A DNA stretch of 64,000 nt from Actinomycetospora endophytica (GTDB taxonomy: Bacteria; Actinomycetota; Actinomycetes; Mycobacteriales; Pseudonocardiaceae): positions 186,001-250,000 of the forward strand of contig NZ_JAJNDB010000003.1 of NCBI RefSeq assembly GCF_021026375.1, read 5' to 3'. This document shows positions 57,200 through 64,000 of the stretch, one piece after another; position 1 is the stretch's first letter; each line of letters starts with the position of its first letter. A model generated the notes under the pieces. The model did not search any database and was not told the DNA's origin. It saw only the letters and a program-made list of their open reading frames with translations. A program made the position numbers and the translations under genes.

Positions 57200-57214
57200 C
57201 GGGTGGATCACCCG
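57200..57214 (-). terminator. weak hairpin downstream of VWA gene
   Basis: CGGGTG-GAT-CACCCG forms a 6-bp stem with a 3-nt loop about 60 bp after the VWA stop codon. No T-run is seen. Confidence 0.35.
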
Positions 57215-57274
57215 GTTGGGCGACCAGCGACGGCGTCACGTTCGTCACTCTGAGCCATCGCAGGGGCGAATGTC

Positions 57275-59281
57275 TCAGCGCCGACGGCTGTGGAGGTAGT
57301 CGCTGACGACCGCGGCGCCCAGCCCGTCGAGATCCGGCGCGACCACCCGGCCACCGCTGCGCCGGGCCACCATGTCGACGAACTCCTCGAGGCGCGGGTC
57401 CTCCCCGAGCATGAAGACGGTCAGCGCCGCCTTCAGCCGGGCGATGGCGTCCACCTCGTTCAGCGTCGCCCGCAGCGTCTCCGGGCTCGGCGGGTAGTCG
57501 AAGACCGCGTGCCCGTCCTGCTCCAGGTGCGCGGTCGGCTCGCCGTCGGTCACGACGAGCACGACGGGCGCCGCGTCGGAGTGCCGGCGCAGGTGGCGCC
57601 CCGCGAGGAGCAGCGCGTGGTGCAGGTTGGTGCCCTGCTCCCACGCCCCCTCCAGGCCGGTGAGCTCCCCCAGCTCCACGGTCTTCGCATGCCGCCCGAA
57701 GGTGATGATCTGCAGCGCGTCGCCCCGGAACCGCGTCGAGACGAGATGGTGCAGCGCCAGCGCGGTGCGCTTCATCGGCACCCACCGGCCGTCGGCGACC
57801 ATCGACCACGAGGTGTCGACGCAGAGCGCCACCGCCGCCCGGGTGCGCTGCTCGGTCTCCACGATCTCCACGTCGGTCACGTCGAGGGCGCGCTCGTCCC
57901 CCGACGCGTGCCGCATCTCCGCGTTGAGCAGCGTCCGGGACACGTCCCAGCGCTCGGTGTCGCCGAACTCCCACGGCCGGGTCGCGCCGCTGGCCTCGCC
58001 CGCCGCGCCGCTGCGCTGCGTCTCCCGCTCGCCCCGCCGTGTCGACATCGACCCGACGACGTCGCGCAGCGCGGACTGCCCGAGCTGGCGCAGCGCCTTG
58101 GGCGAGAGCGTCAGCGAGCCGTCCGGCCCGCGCTCGAACACGCCCTGGCTCTCCAGCTCGCGCTCGAGCTCGGCGAGCCGCTGGGCGTCCACCCGGGCCT
58201 GCCGGCCCAGCGATGCCTCGAGCGCCTCGAGGTCGATGTCCTCCATCCGCGCGCCCGGGTAGGACTGCGAGAGCTGCTCGGACAGCGCGTCCAGCTGCGC
58301 GAGCTGTTCCATGGCCCGGGTCGCCTCGCCCATGCCCATCGGGTTGTCGCCCCGGAAGCGGCCCTGGCCGTCCCAGTCCTCCCCCGGCCGCATCGCCTGC
58401 AGCTGGGAGTCGAGGCGGGCGAGCTGCTCGGCCAGGCGCGGGTCCCCGAACGCGGACTGCATGAGGCTCTCGAGCTCGGCGCGCTGCTCGGGCGACAGCG
58501 AGTTCATCATCCGCTGGGCGGCCGCCGCCCGCTGCGCCAGCAGGTCGACGAGCTCCTCGACGTTGCCGGGGTTCTCCGGGAAGAACTGCCCGTGCTTCTC
58601 CATGAACTCGGAGAACTGCTCCTGCGTGTCCTCGCCCCGCCCGTGGGCGTCCAGGAGCTCGTTGAGGTCGGAGAGCATCTCCCGGACCCCGTCGACGTCC
58701 TCCTGGGTCGCGTTCTCCATCGCCTCCTTCATGCCCTGGAAGCGCTGGTCGAGCGCCTCCCGGCCGAGCAGGTCCTGGATCTGCTGGTAGGCCTGACGCG
58801 CCTCGGCGTTGCGCCAGTCGTAGTTCTCCAGCTCCCGGACGGCGCCGGCGGGCGAGTCCGGCAGCGCGTCGAGCGACATCTCGCGGAAGCGGGCGTCGTC
58901 GGAGTCCTCGGCCTGCAGCGAGTTCCGCTCGGCCTCGAGGGCCTGGTTGAGCAGCTCCCGGACCTCCTGGAGCGTCCCGTCGATCCGGTTCTCGCGCTGC
59001 AACCGGCGGCGCTGCTCGTGCAGGCGCCGCTGCAGGTCGTCGAGACCCTGCTGGTCGCGCAGGCCGCGGCGCATCAGCTCGCGCATCGCCTGCCGCGGGC
59101 TGGTGCCCTCCATGACGTCGCGCCCGAGGGCGTCCATGGCCTCGCGCACGTCGAACGGCGGCGCCAGCGGGTCGGGCCCGTCGTAGAAGCGGCCGTAGGT
59201 GTAGCGCCCGGAGCGGGGGCCGACCGGGCCGTGCCCGGCCGGCGTCGCGTCGTCGTTCCCGCCCACCCCGTCAGCCGCCAT
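57275..59281 (-). CDS. VWA-domain protein (MoxR partner)
   Basis: Protein of 668 aa. Residues 1-440 are charged and strongly helical (long Gln/Glu/Arg-rich coiled coils such as 'DDLQRRLHEQRRRLQRE'). The C-terminal 180 residues are a von Willebrand A domain with intact MIDAS: DTSWS (489-493), then 'TNLHHALLLAG' and 'VVTDGEP'. It overlaps the MoxR ATPase gene by 11 bp. MoxR-VWA pairs act as chaperone or metal-chelatase-like machines on other proteins; the client is unknown. Length and pairing recall Rv0958/Rv0959 of M. tuberculosis. Confidence 0.9.
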   Translation of the reverse strand: MAADGVGGNDDATPAGHGPVGPRSGRYTYGRFYDGPDPLAPPFDVREAMDALGRDVMEGTSPRQAMRELMRRGLRDQQGLDDLQRRLHEQRRRLQRENRIDGTLQEVRELLNQALEAERNSLQAEDSDDARFREMSLDALPDSPAGAVRELENYDWRNAEARQAYQQIQDLLGREALDQRFQGMKEAMENATQEDVDGVREMLSDLNELLDAHGRGEDTQEQFSEFMEKHGQFFPENPGNVEELVDLLAQRAAAAQRMMNSLSPEQRAELESLMQSAFGDPRLAEQLARLDSQLQAMRPGEDWDGQGRFRGDNPMGMGEATRAMEQLAQLDALSEQLSQSYPGARMEDIDLEALEASLGRQARVDAQRLAELERELESQGVFERGPDGSLTLSPKALRQLGQSALRDVVGSMSTRRGERETQRSGAAGEASGATRPWEFGDTERWDVSRTLLNAEMRHASGDERALDVTDVEIVETEQRTRAAVALCVDTSWSMVADGRWVPMKRTALALHHLVSTRFRGDALQIITFGRHAKTVELGELTGLEGAWEQGTNLHHALLLAGRHLRRHSDAAPVVLVVTDGEPTAHLEQDGHAVFDYPPSPETLRATLNEVDAIARLKAALTVFMLGEDPRLEEFVDMVARRSGGRVVAPDLDGLGAAVVSDYLHSRRR

Positions 59282-60728
59282 AGGCCACCGTCCCGGCGTC
59301 CTCGTCGTCGTCCTTGGCGAGCTTGCGGGTGAGGTAGAGGTGCTCGAGCGCCAGCTCGACGGCGCTGGCCAGCGGGCCGGGCGCCTCGGTGTCGCCCGCG
59401 CCGAGCCGCTCGGCGACGGTGCGCACCACCGGCACCGCCGGCAGCGTCGCCACCACCTCGCGGGCGGGTACCCGCTCCCCCGTCACCACCCGGCGGCCCT
59501 CCGCGACGGCGTCCGCGAGCGGGCCCAGGTCCACCCCGGCCAGGCGCTTGCGGGCGGTCTCGGCGATCGCGCGGCGCAGCAGGTGCGTCAGCAGCTCCTC
59601 CTCACGCCCCTCCTCGCCGGACTCGAACTCGAGCTTGCCGCGCAGCACCGGCGGCACCGACTCGAGGTCGACCGGCCGCGCGACGGCGGCGTCCTCGCCG
59701 GTGACGGCGGCCCGGCGCAGCGCCGCGGCGGCGACCGTCTCGGCCGCGGCGACCGAGAACCGCGCCGAGACGCCGGAGCGCTGGTCGATCGCGGAGGCGT
59801 TGCGCAGGTTGCGGGTGAAGCGGGCGATGACCTCGACGAGGTGGTCGGGCACCTCGGCGACGGTGTCGGACTCCTGCCGGATCAGCGCGATCTCGCCCTC
59901 GACCTCGAGCGGGTAGTGCGTGCGCACCTCGGCGCCGAACCGGTCCTTGAGCGGGGTGATGATCCGCCCGCGGTTCGTGTAGTCCTCGGGGTTCGCGCTG
60001 GCGACGAGCAGGATGTCCAGCGGCAGCCGCAGCGTGTAGCCGCGGACCTGGATGTCGCGCTCCTCCATGACGTTGAGCAGCGCGACCTGGATGCGCTCGG
60101 CGAGGTCGGGCAGCTCGTTGATCGTCACGATCCCGCGGTGGGTCCGCGGGACGAGGCCGTAGTGGATGGTCTCCGGGTCCCCGAGGCTGCGGCCCTCGGC
60201 GACCTTGACCGGGTCCACGTCGCCGATGAGGTCGGCGACGCTCGTGTCCGGGGTGGCGAGCTTCTCGGCGTACCGCACCGAGCGGTGGAGCCAGGAGACT
60301 CCCAGGGCGTCGCCCTCGACGGCGGCGCGGCGGATGCTCGCCGGGATGATCGGCTCCTCGGGGTGCTCGCCGAGCTCGGAGCCGGTGATCACCGGGGTCC
60401 ATTCGTCGAGCAGGGCGACGAGGCTGCGCAGCAGGCGGGTCTTGCCCTGGCCGCGCTCGCCGAGCAGGACGACGTCGTGGCCGGCGAGGATCGCGCGCTC
60501 GAACTGCGGGAGCACGGTGCGCTCGAACCCGACGATGCCGGGCCAGGGGTTCTCGCCGGCCTTCAGGGTGGCCAGCAGGTTGTCGCGCAGCTCGTCGCGG
60601 ACGCTGCGCGGGGTCTTCGCGGGGTGATCGCTCGCGCGGAGCTCACCGAGGGTCGTGGGGAGGCCGTCCGGCGAGGCCGGGGTGCCTGCGGTCCGATCGG
60701 CTGGGCGAGGAGAACTCACCTCCGCCAC
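59271..60728 (-). CDS. MoxR-like AAA+ ATPase (magnesium-chelatase-like)
   Basis: Protein of 485 aa. Walker A GERGQGKT (90-97), Walker B region 'RGIVTINELPDLAERIQVALLNVMEERDIQVRGYTLRLPLDILLVASANPEDYTNRGRIITPLKDRFGAEV' with sensor 1 Asn and the arginine finger, and a helical lid. It should form a hexamer that works with the VWA protein encoded immediately downstream (11-bp overlap). GTG 60728 is chosen; GTG 60719 has a closer GGAG. It is divergent from the sortase cassette over 215 bp. Confidence 0.9.
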   Translation of the reverse strand: MAEVSSPRPADRTAGTPASPDGLPTTLGELRASDHPAKTPRSVRDELRDNLLATLKAGENPWPGIVGFERTVLPQFERAILAGHDVVLLGERGQGKTRLLRSLVALLDEWTPVITGSELGEHPEEPIIPASIRRAAVEGDALGVSWLHRSVRYAEKLATPDTSVADLIGDVDPVKVAEGRSLGDPETIHYGLVPRTHRGIVTINELPDLAERIQVALLNVMEERDIQVRGYTLRLPLDILLVASANPEDYTNRGRIITPLKDRFGAEVRTHYPLEVEGEIALIRQESDTVAEVPDHLVEVIARFTRNLRNASAIDQRSGVSARFSVAAAETVAAAALRRAAVTGEDAAVARPVDLESVPPVLRGKLEFESGEEGREEELLTHLLRRAIAETARKRLAGVDLGPLADAVAEGRRVVTGERVPAREVVATLPAVPVVRTVAERLGAGDTEAPGPLASAVELALEHLYLTRKLAKDDDEDAGTVAYGG

Positions 60729-60943
60729 GCTACGACGACCTCGGCGCTCGTGCTCCCCGTTACCGGGGGACGGTTGATCCCCGGCTCCCGTCCCGGCCCC
60801 TCCGGGCGCGAACGACCCGAACGTGTCCGGCGTGCCGGTCGGTCGGGACGCCGACTCTCGACACCTACACGAGTTGACTCTGCGCTCCGGCCCGATCACC
60901 TCCGGTGACACGGGCTCCGTGCGACGAGGACCCGGGGGAACGA

Positions 60944-61048
60944 GTGGAGACGATGCTGGCGATCACCGGCGTGGTGGCGGCGGTCGGTGCGGTGCTCGCG
61001 CTGCTCGGGGGACTCGCGCTCTGGGTGCGGGCCGCGACCGGCCGCTGA
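60944..61048 (+). CDS. 34-residue transmembrane microprotein
   Basis: GTG 60944 follows GGGGGAACGA and opens a 35-codon frame ending at TGA 61046-61048, 2 bp before the sortase GTG. The product is one hydrophobic helix (about residues 4-28, Val/Ala/Leu-rich) with a short 'WVRAATGR' cytoplasmic end. Spacing to the sortase gene suggests translational coupling. No family is recognisable at this size; it could be a sortase membrane partner or a leader peptide. Confidence 0.5.
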   Translation: METMLAITGVVAAVGAVLALLGGLALWVRAATGR

Positions 61049-61050
61049 CC

Positions 61051-61728
61051 GTGACCCTGCTCGAGGAGGCCGGGCCCGTCGACCGGGTGCGCCGCGTGGC
61101 GGGCGCGGTCGTGGCCACACCCCCGCCGAAGGCGACGATCCTGCTCGCCGTCGTCGCCGCCCTGCTGCTCGGCCTCGCCGTCGTCGAGGTGCGCCCGCTC
61201 GCCGAGACGCACTGCGCCCCGGTCGGCGTGCCGCAGTACCGCGACCGCACTCCCCTGGCGGCCTCCGACCCGGTCGCGATCACCGTCGGGTCGATCGACG
61301 CGTGCTCGTCCCTGCTGCCGGTCGGGGTGGACGCCCAGCGGCGCATCGAGGTGCCGTCGGTGCACACCCCGGAGCAGGCCGGCTGGTACCGGCTCGGCCC
61401 GACGCCGGGCGCGGTGGGCCCGGCCGTCGTCGTCGGGCACATCAACGGCGACCACCGGGAGGGCGTCTTCGCCGATCTCGACGACGTCGGGTCCGGCGAC
61501 CGCGTCGCGATCTCCCGCCAGGACGGCCGGACCGCGTTCTTCACCGTCACGAACGTCGTCCAGGCCGACAAGGACGCCTTCCCCACGACGGCGGTCTACG
61601 GCGACACCCGCGATGCCCAGCTCCGGCTCATCACCTGCGGCGGAGCGCTCGACCGCTCAGCCCACCGCTACGACGACAACGTGATCGTCTTCGCGACCTA
61701 CGACGGCTGGTCGCCCACCCGCGCCTGA
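61051..61728 (+). CDS. class F-like sortase
   Basis: Protein of 225 aa. N-terminal basic stretch, one transmembrane anchor (about 28-46), then the sortase barrel with the triad His130 ('VVVGHINGD'), Cys196 ('LRLITCGGAL') and Arg206 ('SAHRYDDNVIVFA'). LxTC and the His-centred GH motif fit class F/E sortases of actinobacteria. It cleaves a C-terminal sorting signal and joins the protein to the cell wall. GTG 61051 starts 2 bp after the small membrane ORF. The next gene encodes a matching substrate. Frames further upstream (to 60823) are Arg-rich and rejected. Confidence 0.9.
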   Translation: MTLLEEAGPVDRVRRVAGAVVATPPPKATILLAVVAALLLGLAVVEVRPLAETHCAPVGVPQYRDRTPLAASDPVAITVGSIDACSSLLPVGVDAQRRIEVPSVHTPEQAGWYRLGPTPGAVGPAVVVGHINGDHREGVFADLDDVGSGDRVAISRQDGRTAFFTVTNVVQADKDAFPTTAVYGDTRDAQLRLITCGGALDRSAHRYDDNVIVFATYDGWSPTRA

Positions 61729-61756
61729 TCGCACGACCCACCAGGAGGAGACACCC

Positions 61757-62245
61757 ATGAAGCGCACGATCTCGGCGACCATCCTCGCCGCCGCCGTGCT
61801 GTCCGCACCGATCGCCGCGGCGGGCACCGCGTCGGCGGCGACCTACTACCCGAACTGCAAGGCCGCCTTCGCCGCCGGTCACCGGAACATCCACGTCGGC
61901 CAGCCCGGCTACCGCCTGCCGCTGGACCGCAACCACAACGGCGTCGCCTGCGAGTCCGGCGACCCCGCCGCCGCGAACGAGGGCGTCGGGTCGGGGAACC
62001 AGGACGTGGCCCCGTCGCACCCGGTGACCGGGTCGGGGACATCGAGCACCTCCGGCGGCTCGAACACCGCGATCGGTGCCACCGGCTCGACGGGCGGTGA
62101 GGTCGCCCTCGTGCCCGCGGGCGGCGCCGAGACCGGGGACGGCAGCACCGAGGGCCACACCGGCTGGTGGGTCGGCGGCGCGTTCCTGGCGGTCGTGGCC
62201 GGGCTGGTCACGGCGCGCCGCGTGCGGGTCGCCGGCCGGCGGTGA
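61757..62245 (+). CDS. excalibur-domain surface protein, probable sortase substrate
   Basis: Protein of 162 aa. Signal peptide 1-27 (cleavage after TASA), then an excalibur calcium-binding domain: 'YYPNCKAAFAAGHRNIHVGQ' with 'LDRNHNGVACE' (DxDxDGxxCE-like loop and two Cys). A Ser/Thr/Gly linker leads to VPAGGAETGDGS (119-130), a transmembrane helix (137-152) and a basic tail, which is a sorting-signal layout with GAETG replacing LPxTG. ATG 61757 follows AGGAGGAG, 28 bp after the sortase. Likely anchored by that sortase. Confidence 0.85.
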   Translation: MKRTISATILAAAVLSAPIAAAGTASAATYYPNCKAAFAAGHRNIHVGQPGYRLPLDRNHNGVACESGDPAAANEGVGSGNQDVAPSHPVTGSGTSSTSGGSNTAIGATGSTGGEVALVPAGGAETGDGSTEGHTGWWVGGAFLAVVAGLVTARRVRVAGRR

Positions 62246-62249
62246 GCGC

Positions 62250-62266
62250 GCTCCGGGGGCCGGAGC
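62250..62266. terminator. bidirectional hairpin between convergent genes
   Basis: GCTCCGG-GGG-CCGGAGC, a perfect 7-bp GC stem with a 3-nt loop, occupies most of the 21-bp gap between the excalibur gene stop (62245) and the metallo-beta-lactamase-fold gene stop (62267). A terminator is likely for both directions; no T-run. Confidence 0.55.
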
Positions 62267-63253
62267 TCAGGGAGTGACGACGCGCGACCCGCCGATCGGC
62301 AGGTCCCAGAGGTCGGCACGGTCGCGCCCGGTGCGCCGCCACTCCCGCCGCGTCTGTTCGAGCGGCTCGAGCACCGGCTCCCCGGAGAGCACGAAGGTCC
62401 CCCAGTGCACCGGCACCATCCGGCGCGCCCGCAGCGTCCCGGCGGCGCGGACGGCCTCCGTCGGGTCCATGTGGACGCTGCGCAGCAGCGCCCGCGGGCG
62501 GTACGCGCCGACCGGGAGCGCCGCGATCTCCAGGCGCCGGTGCCGGGCGGCGATGCGGGACAGGAACGGGCCGTACGCGGTGTCGCCCGCGTGGTAGATC
62601 GCGCGGCCGTCGGACCCGGTCACCACCCAGCCGCCCCAGAGACGACGGCAGGTGTCGGTGGCGGTGCGCCGCGACCAGTGCCGGGCCGGCACGAACTCGA
62701 CCGACACCGGACCGGTGCGGCCGGACAGCGTCACCGAGGACCACCAGTCGAGCTCGGTGACGTCGGTGAACCCCCGGGCGCGCAGGAAGGGCCCGGTGTT
62801 GAGCCCGGCGAGCATCCGGGTCGAGCGCGGGAGCCGGGCGAGCGTGCGGACGTCGAGGTGGTCGTAGTGGTCGTGGCTCAGCAGGACCGCGTCGACGGGC
62901 GGGAGCTCCTCGACGGTGCGGCCGGGCGGGGTGAGTCGCCGCGCCGCACCGGGGATGCCGGGTGAGAGCACCGGATCGACCAGGACGGTGACGCCGTCCA
63001 CGTAGAGCAGCGTCGACGCGTGCCCGAGCCAGGTGATCCCGAGCGTCCCGGCGACCGGCTCGGGCAGCGGCGCGTCGGCGGCCACCGGCACCGTCACCGC
63101 GTCGCGGCGCGCGACCTCGTCCCGCGGGAACGACCACCACAGCTGCAGCGCCCCCAGCGGGCCGAGCAGGTGCGAGTCGAGGCGGTGCCGGAAGTCCGGG
63201 GGCGCGGGCTCCCCGGTCCGGTCGGCACCGGCCCGGTTCAGAAGGCCGGCCAC
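62267..63253 (-). CDS. metallo-beta-lactamase-fold hydrolase (UlaG/NAPE-PLD-like)
   Basis: Protein of 328 aa. 'ITWLGHASTLLYVDGVTVLVDPVLS' and 'VDAVLLSHDHYDHLDVRTL' (HxHxDH dimetal motif), then 'VPARHWSRR', 'IYHAGDTAYG' (bridging Asp) and 'MVPVHWGTFVLSGEPVLEPLE' (final His). This is the arrangement of N-acyl-phosphatidylethanolamine phospholipase D-like and UlaG-like lactonases. Cytoplasmic. GTG 63253 overlaps the upstream SCO1664-family gene by 16 bp. Substrate unknown. Confidence 0.88.
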   Translation of the reverse strand: MAGLLNRAGADRTGEPAPPDFRHRLDSHLLGPLGALQLWWSFPRDEVARRDAVTVPVAADAPLPEPVAGTLGITWLGHASTLLYVDGVTVLVDPVLSPGIPGAARRLTPPGRTVEELPPVDAVLLSHDHYDHLDVRTLARLPRSTRMLAGLNTGPFLRARGFTDVTELDWWSSVTLSGRTGPVSVEFVPARHWSRRTATDTCRRLWGGWVVTGSDGRAIYHAGDTAYGPFLSRIAARHRRLEIAALPVGAYRPRALLRSVHMDPTEAVRAAGTLRARRMVPVHWGTFVLSGEPVLEPLEQTRREWRRTGRDRADLWDLPIGGSRVVTP

Positions 63254-64000
63254 GGGATCGGCGGCCACCCGCCGGACGGGGACGGGAGCTCGTTCGCGTG
63301 CAGCAGGCGGTCCACCCGCGAGCGCAGCGCCTTCACCTCGGCGCGGGTGATGTGGTCGCCGATCTCGTCGCCCAGGGCGGCCGCGTTGCCGGGCGAGAGC
63401 GCGGCGCGCAGCCGTTTCAGCCCCGCCGTGACGTCGTCGTCGAGGGACTCGCCGACCCAGCCCCACAGCACCGTGCGCAGCTTCGTCTCCTGGTGCAGGC
63501 AGATGCCGTGGTCGACGCCGTAGACCCGGCCGTCGGCGCCGGCCAGGACGTGCCCGCCCTTGCGGTCCGCGTTGTTCACGACGACGTCGAGCGCGGCCAT
63601 GGCCCGCAGCGCCGGGTCGTCGGCGTGCACGAGCAGTGCGGGCTCGCCGTCGTCCCCGCGGGCCCGCAGCACCGTCCGCCACCCCGGCCCGACGTCGCGC
63701 GGCGCGAGGATGTCCACGAGCTCGCGCTCCTCGTCGAGCTCGATCCACCGCTGCACCATGCCGGGCCCGAACGGGCCGTCGCGGTGCACCGTCGCGGGCA
63801 CGACCCCGAAGCCGGAGGCCTTGCTGACCAGGTACGTCGCGACCTCGCGACCGGCGAGCGTCCCGTCCGGGAAGTCCCACAGCGGGCGCTCGCCGCGGAC
63901 CGGCTTGTAGACGCACAGGCCCTCGACGCCGTCGAGGGTGACGGTGCAGAGCATCGTCGCGTTGGACGCCTCGGTGATCCGGCCCTGGACCTCGATCTCA
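63238..64000 (-). CDS. SCO1664-family protein, 5' end outside window
   Basis: Partial gene: the minus-strand frame is open to the right edge (15 codons before Met 63954, reading 'EIEVQGRITEASNAT' then 'MLCTVTLDG'), so the true start lies beyond 64000. The visible part matches the SCO1664 family, remotely like PI3/PI4-type kinases: 'GLCVYKPVRGERPLWDFPDGTLAGREVATYLVS', 'VVPATVHRDGPFGPGMVQRWIE', 'ALDVVVNNADRKGGHVL' and 'VYGVDHGICLHQETKLRTVLWGW'. The N-x-DRKxGH and VDHG motifs suggest ATP and metal binding. From memory, M. tuberculosis Rv2133c sits near mshC likewise. Confidence 0.9.
   Translation of the reverse strand, partial: EIEVQGRITEASNATMLCTVTLDGVEGLCVYKPVRGERPLWDFPDGTLAGREVATYLVSKASGFGVVPATVHRDGPFGPGMVQRWIELDEERELVDILAPRDVGPGWRTVLRARGDDGEPALLVHADDPALRAMAALDVVVNNADRKGGHVLAGADGRVYGVDHGICLHQETKLRTVLWGWVGESLDDDVTAGLKRLRAALSPGNAAALGDEIGDHITRAEVKALRSRVDRLLHANELPSPSGGWPPIPWPAF

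Larger units (their letters stand above)
56969..57274. other. intergenic region upstream of mshC
   Basis: No gene seen. It holds the TACTGT-C-ACAGTA palindrome (57168-57180), a 6-bp stem CGGGTG-GAT-CACCCG (57200-57214) that may end the VWA transcript, and several GGCCGG repeats. A GTTCGAC word near 57155-57161 recalls a tRNA T-loop, but no tRNA can be folded around it. It must contain the mshC promoter. Confidence 0.5.

Noticed and set aside
60823..61050. N-terminal extension of the sortase to ATG 60823
   Set aside because: The added residues are Arg/Gly-rich and overlap the better-supported small ORF; GTG 61051 gives a normal signal-anchor sortase.

Overview
The window is very GC-rich chromosomal DNA with GTG starts, many 4-bp start/stop overlaps and a complete Pup-proteasome locus (mpa, dop, pup, prcB, prcA, pafA, pafBC). 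It also carries mycothiol ligase (mshC), RbpA and an EccB protein. Together these indicate an actinomycete, most probably of the Pseudonocardiaceae (Pseudonocardia/Actinomycetospora-like); the genus is inference. From memory, gene content from about 15.5 kb to the right edge follows the Mycobacterium tuberculosis order rbpA/ppm1-lnt, pepE, Rv2090, Rv2091c, helY, tatA, pafCB, pafA, proteasome, mpa, trmI, Rv2119, hisG/hisE, metH, Rv2125, mshC, Rv2133c, with local insertions and losses.

Layout. 0.2-15.3 kb is a mixed region: a CYTH-like protein, DedA membrane protein, polysaccharide deacetylase, a divergent MarR/TIGR03086 pair around a clear operator, aldo/keto reductase, epoxide-hydrolase-like protein, two small membrane proteins, an unknown protein coupled to a sigma factor, a methyltransferase/FAD-oxidoreductase pair like those that make 10-methyl fatty acids, a LigD-type phosphoesterase-polymerase, an envelope protein and a GDPD phosphodiesterase. 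15.4-19.9 kb holds rbpA with a SigR-like promoter, convergent through a shared terminator with a coupled dolichol-phosphate-mannose synthase/Lnt/M24-peptidase operon. 20.0-33.3 kb holds a large DUF2339-like membrane protein, a 5'-3' exonuclease, a DUF4333 protein, helY, tatA (without tatC), pafC, pafB, a Ser/Thr kinase and pafA. 35.0-44.4 kb is the proteasome operon trmI-mpa-lipase-MFS-dop-pup-prcB-prcA, all leftward. 44.6-57.0 kb holds a DUF559 nuclease-like gene bracketed by inverted repeats, a RecB-family/thioesterase pair, hisE-hisG, metH-HAD, a PAC2 protein, an orphan eccB and mshC. 57.3-64.0 kb holds a MoxR-VWA pair, a sortase cassette with its probable substrate, a metallo-beta-lactamase-fold protein and an SCO1664-family gene cut by the window edge.

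How the genes work together. Dop deamidates the C-terminal Gln of Pup, PafA ligates Pup to protein lysines, Mpa unfolds pupylated proteins into the PrcAB core, and Dop also removes Pup. PafB/PafC are WYL-domain regulators known in mycobacteria as activators of the DNA-damage response. MetH and MshC both belong to sulfur/thiol metabolism.

The least expected structures are non-coding. A DUF559/AbiEi-like gene is tightly framed by 66-bp inverted repeats (44573-44638 and 45601-45666). A roughly 155-bp hairpin-rich element occurs twice, 20 kb apart (3919-4072 and 24284-24438), in the same orientation relative to the downstream gene. A 48-bp near-perfect palindrome overlaps the end of pafC (27906-27953). 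The mpa upstream region contains nested dyads (43201-43345). All starts are chosen by eye; no homology search, folding or alignment program was run.
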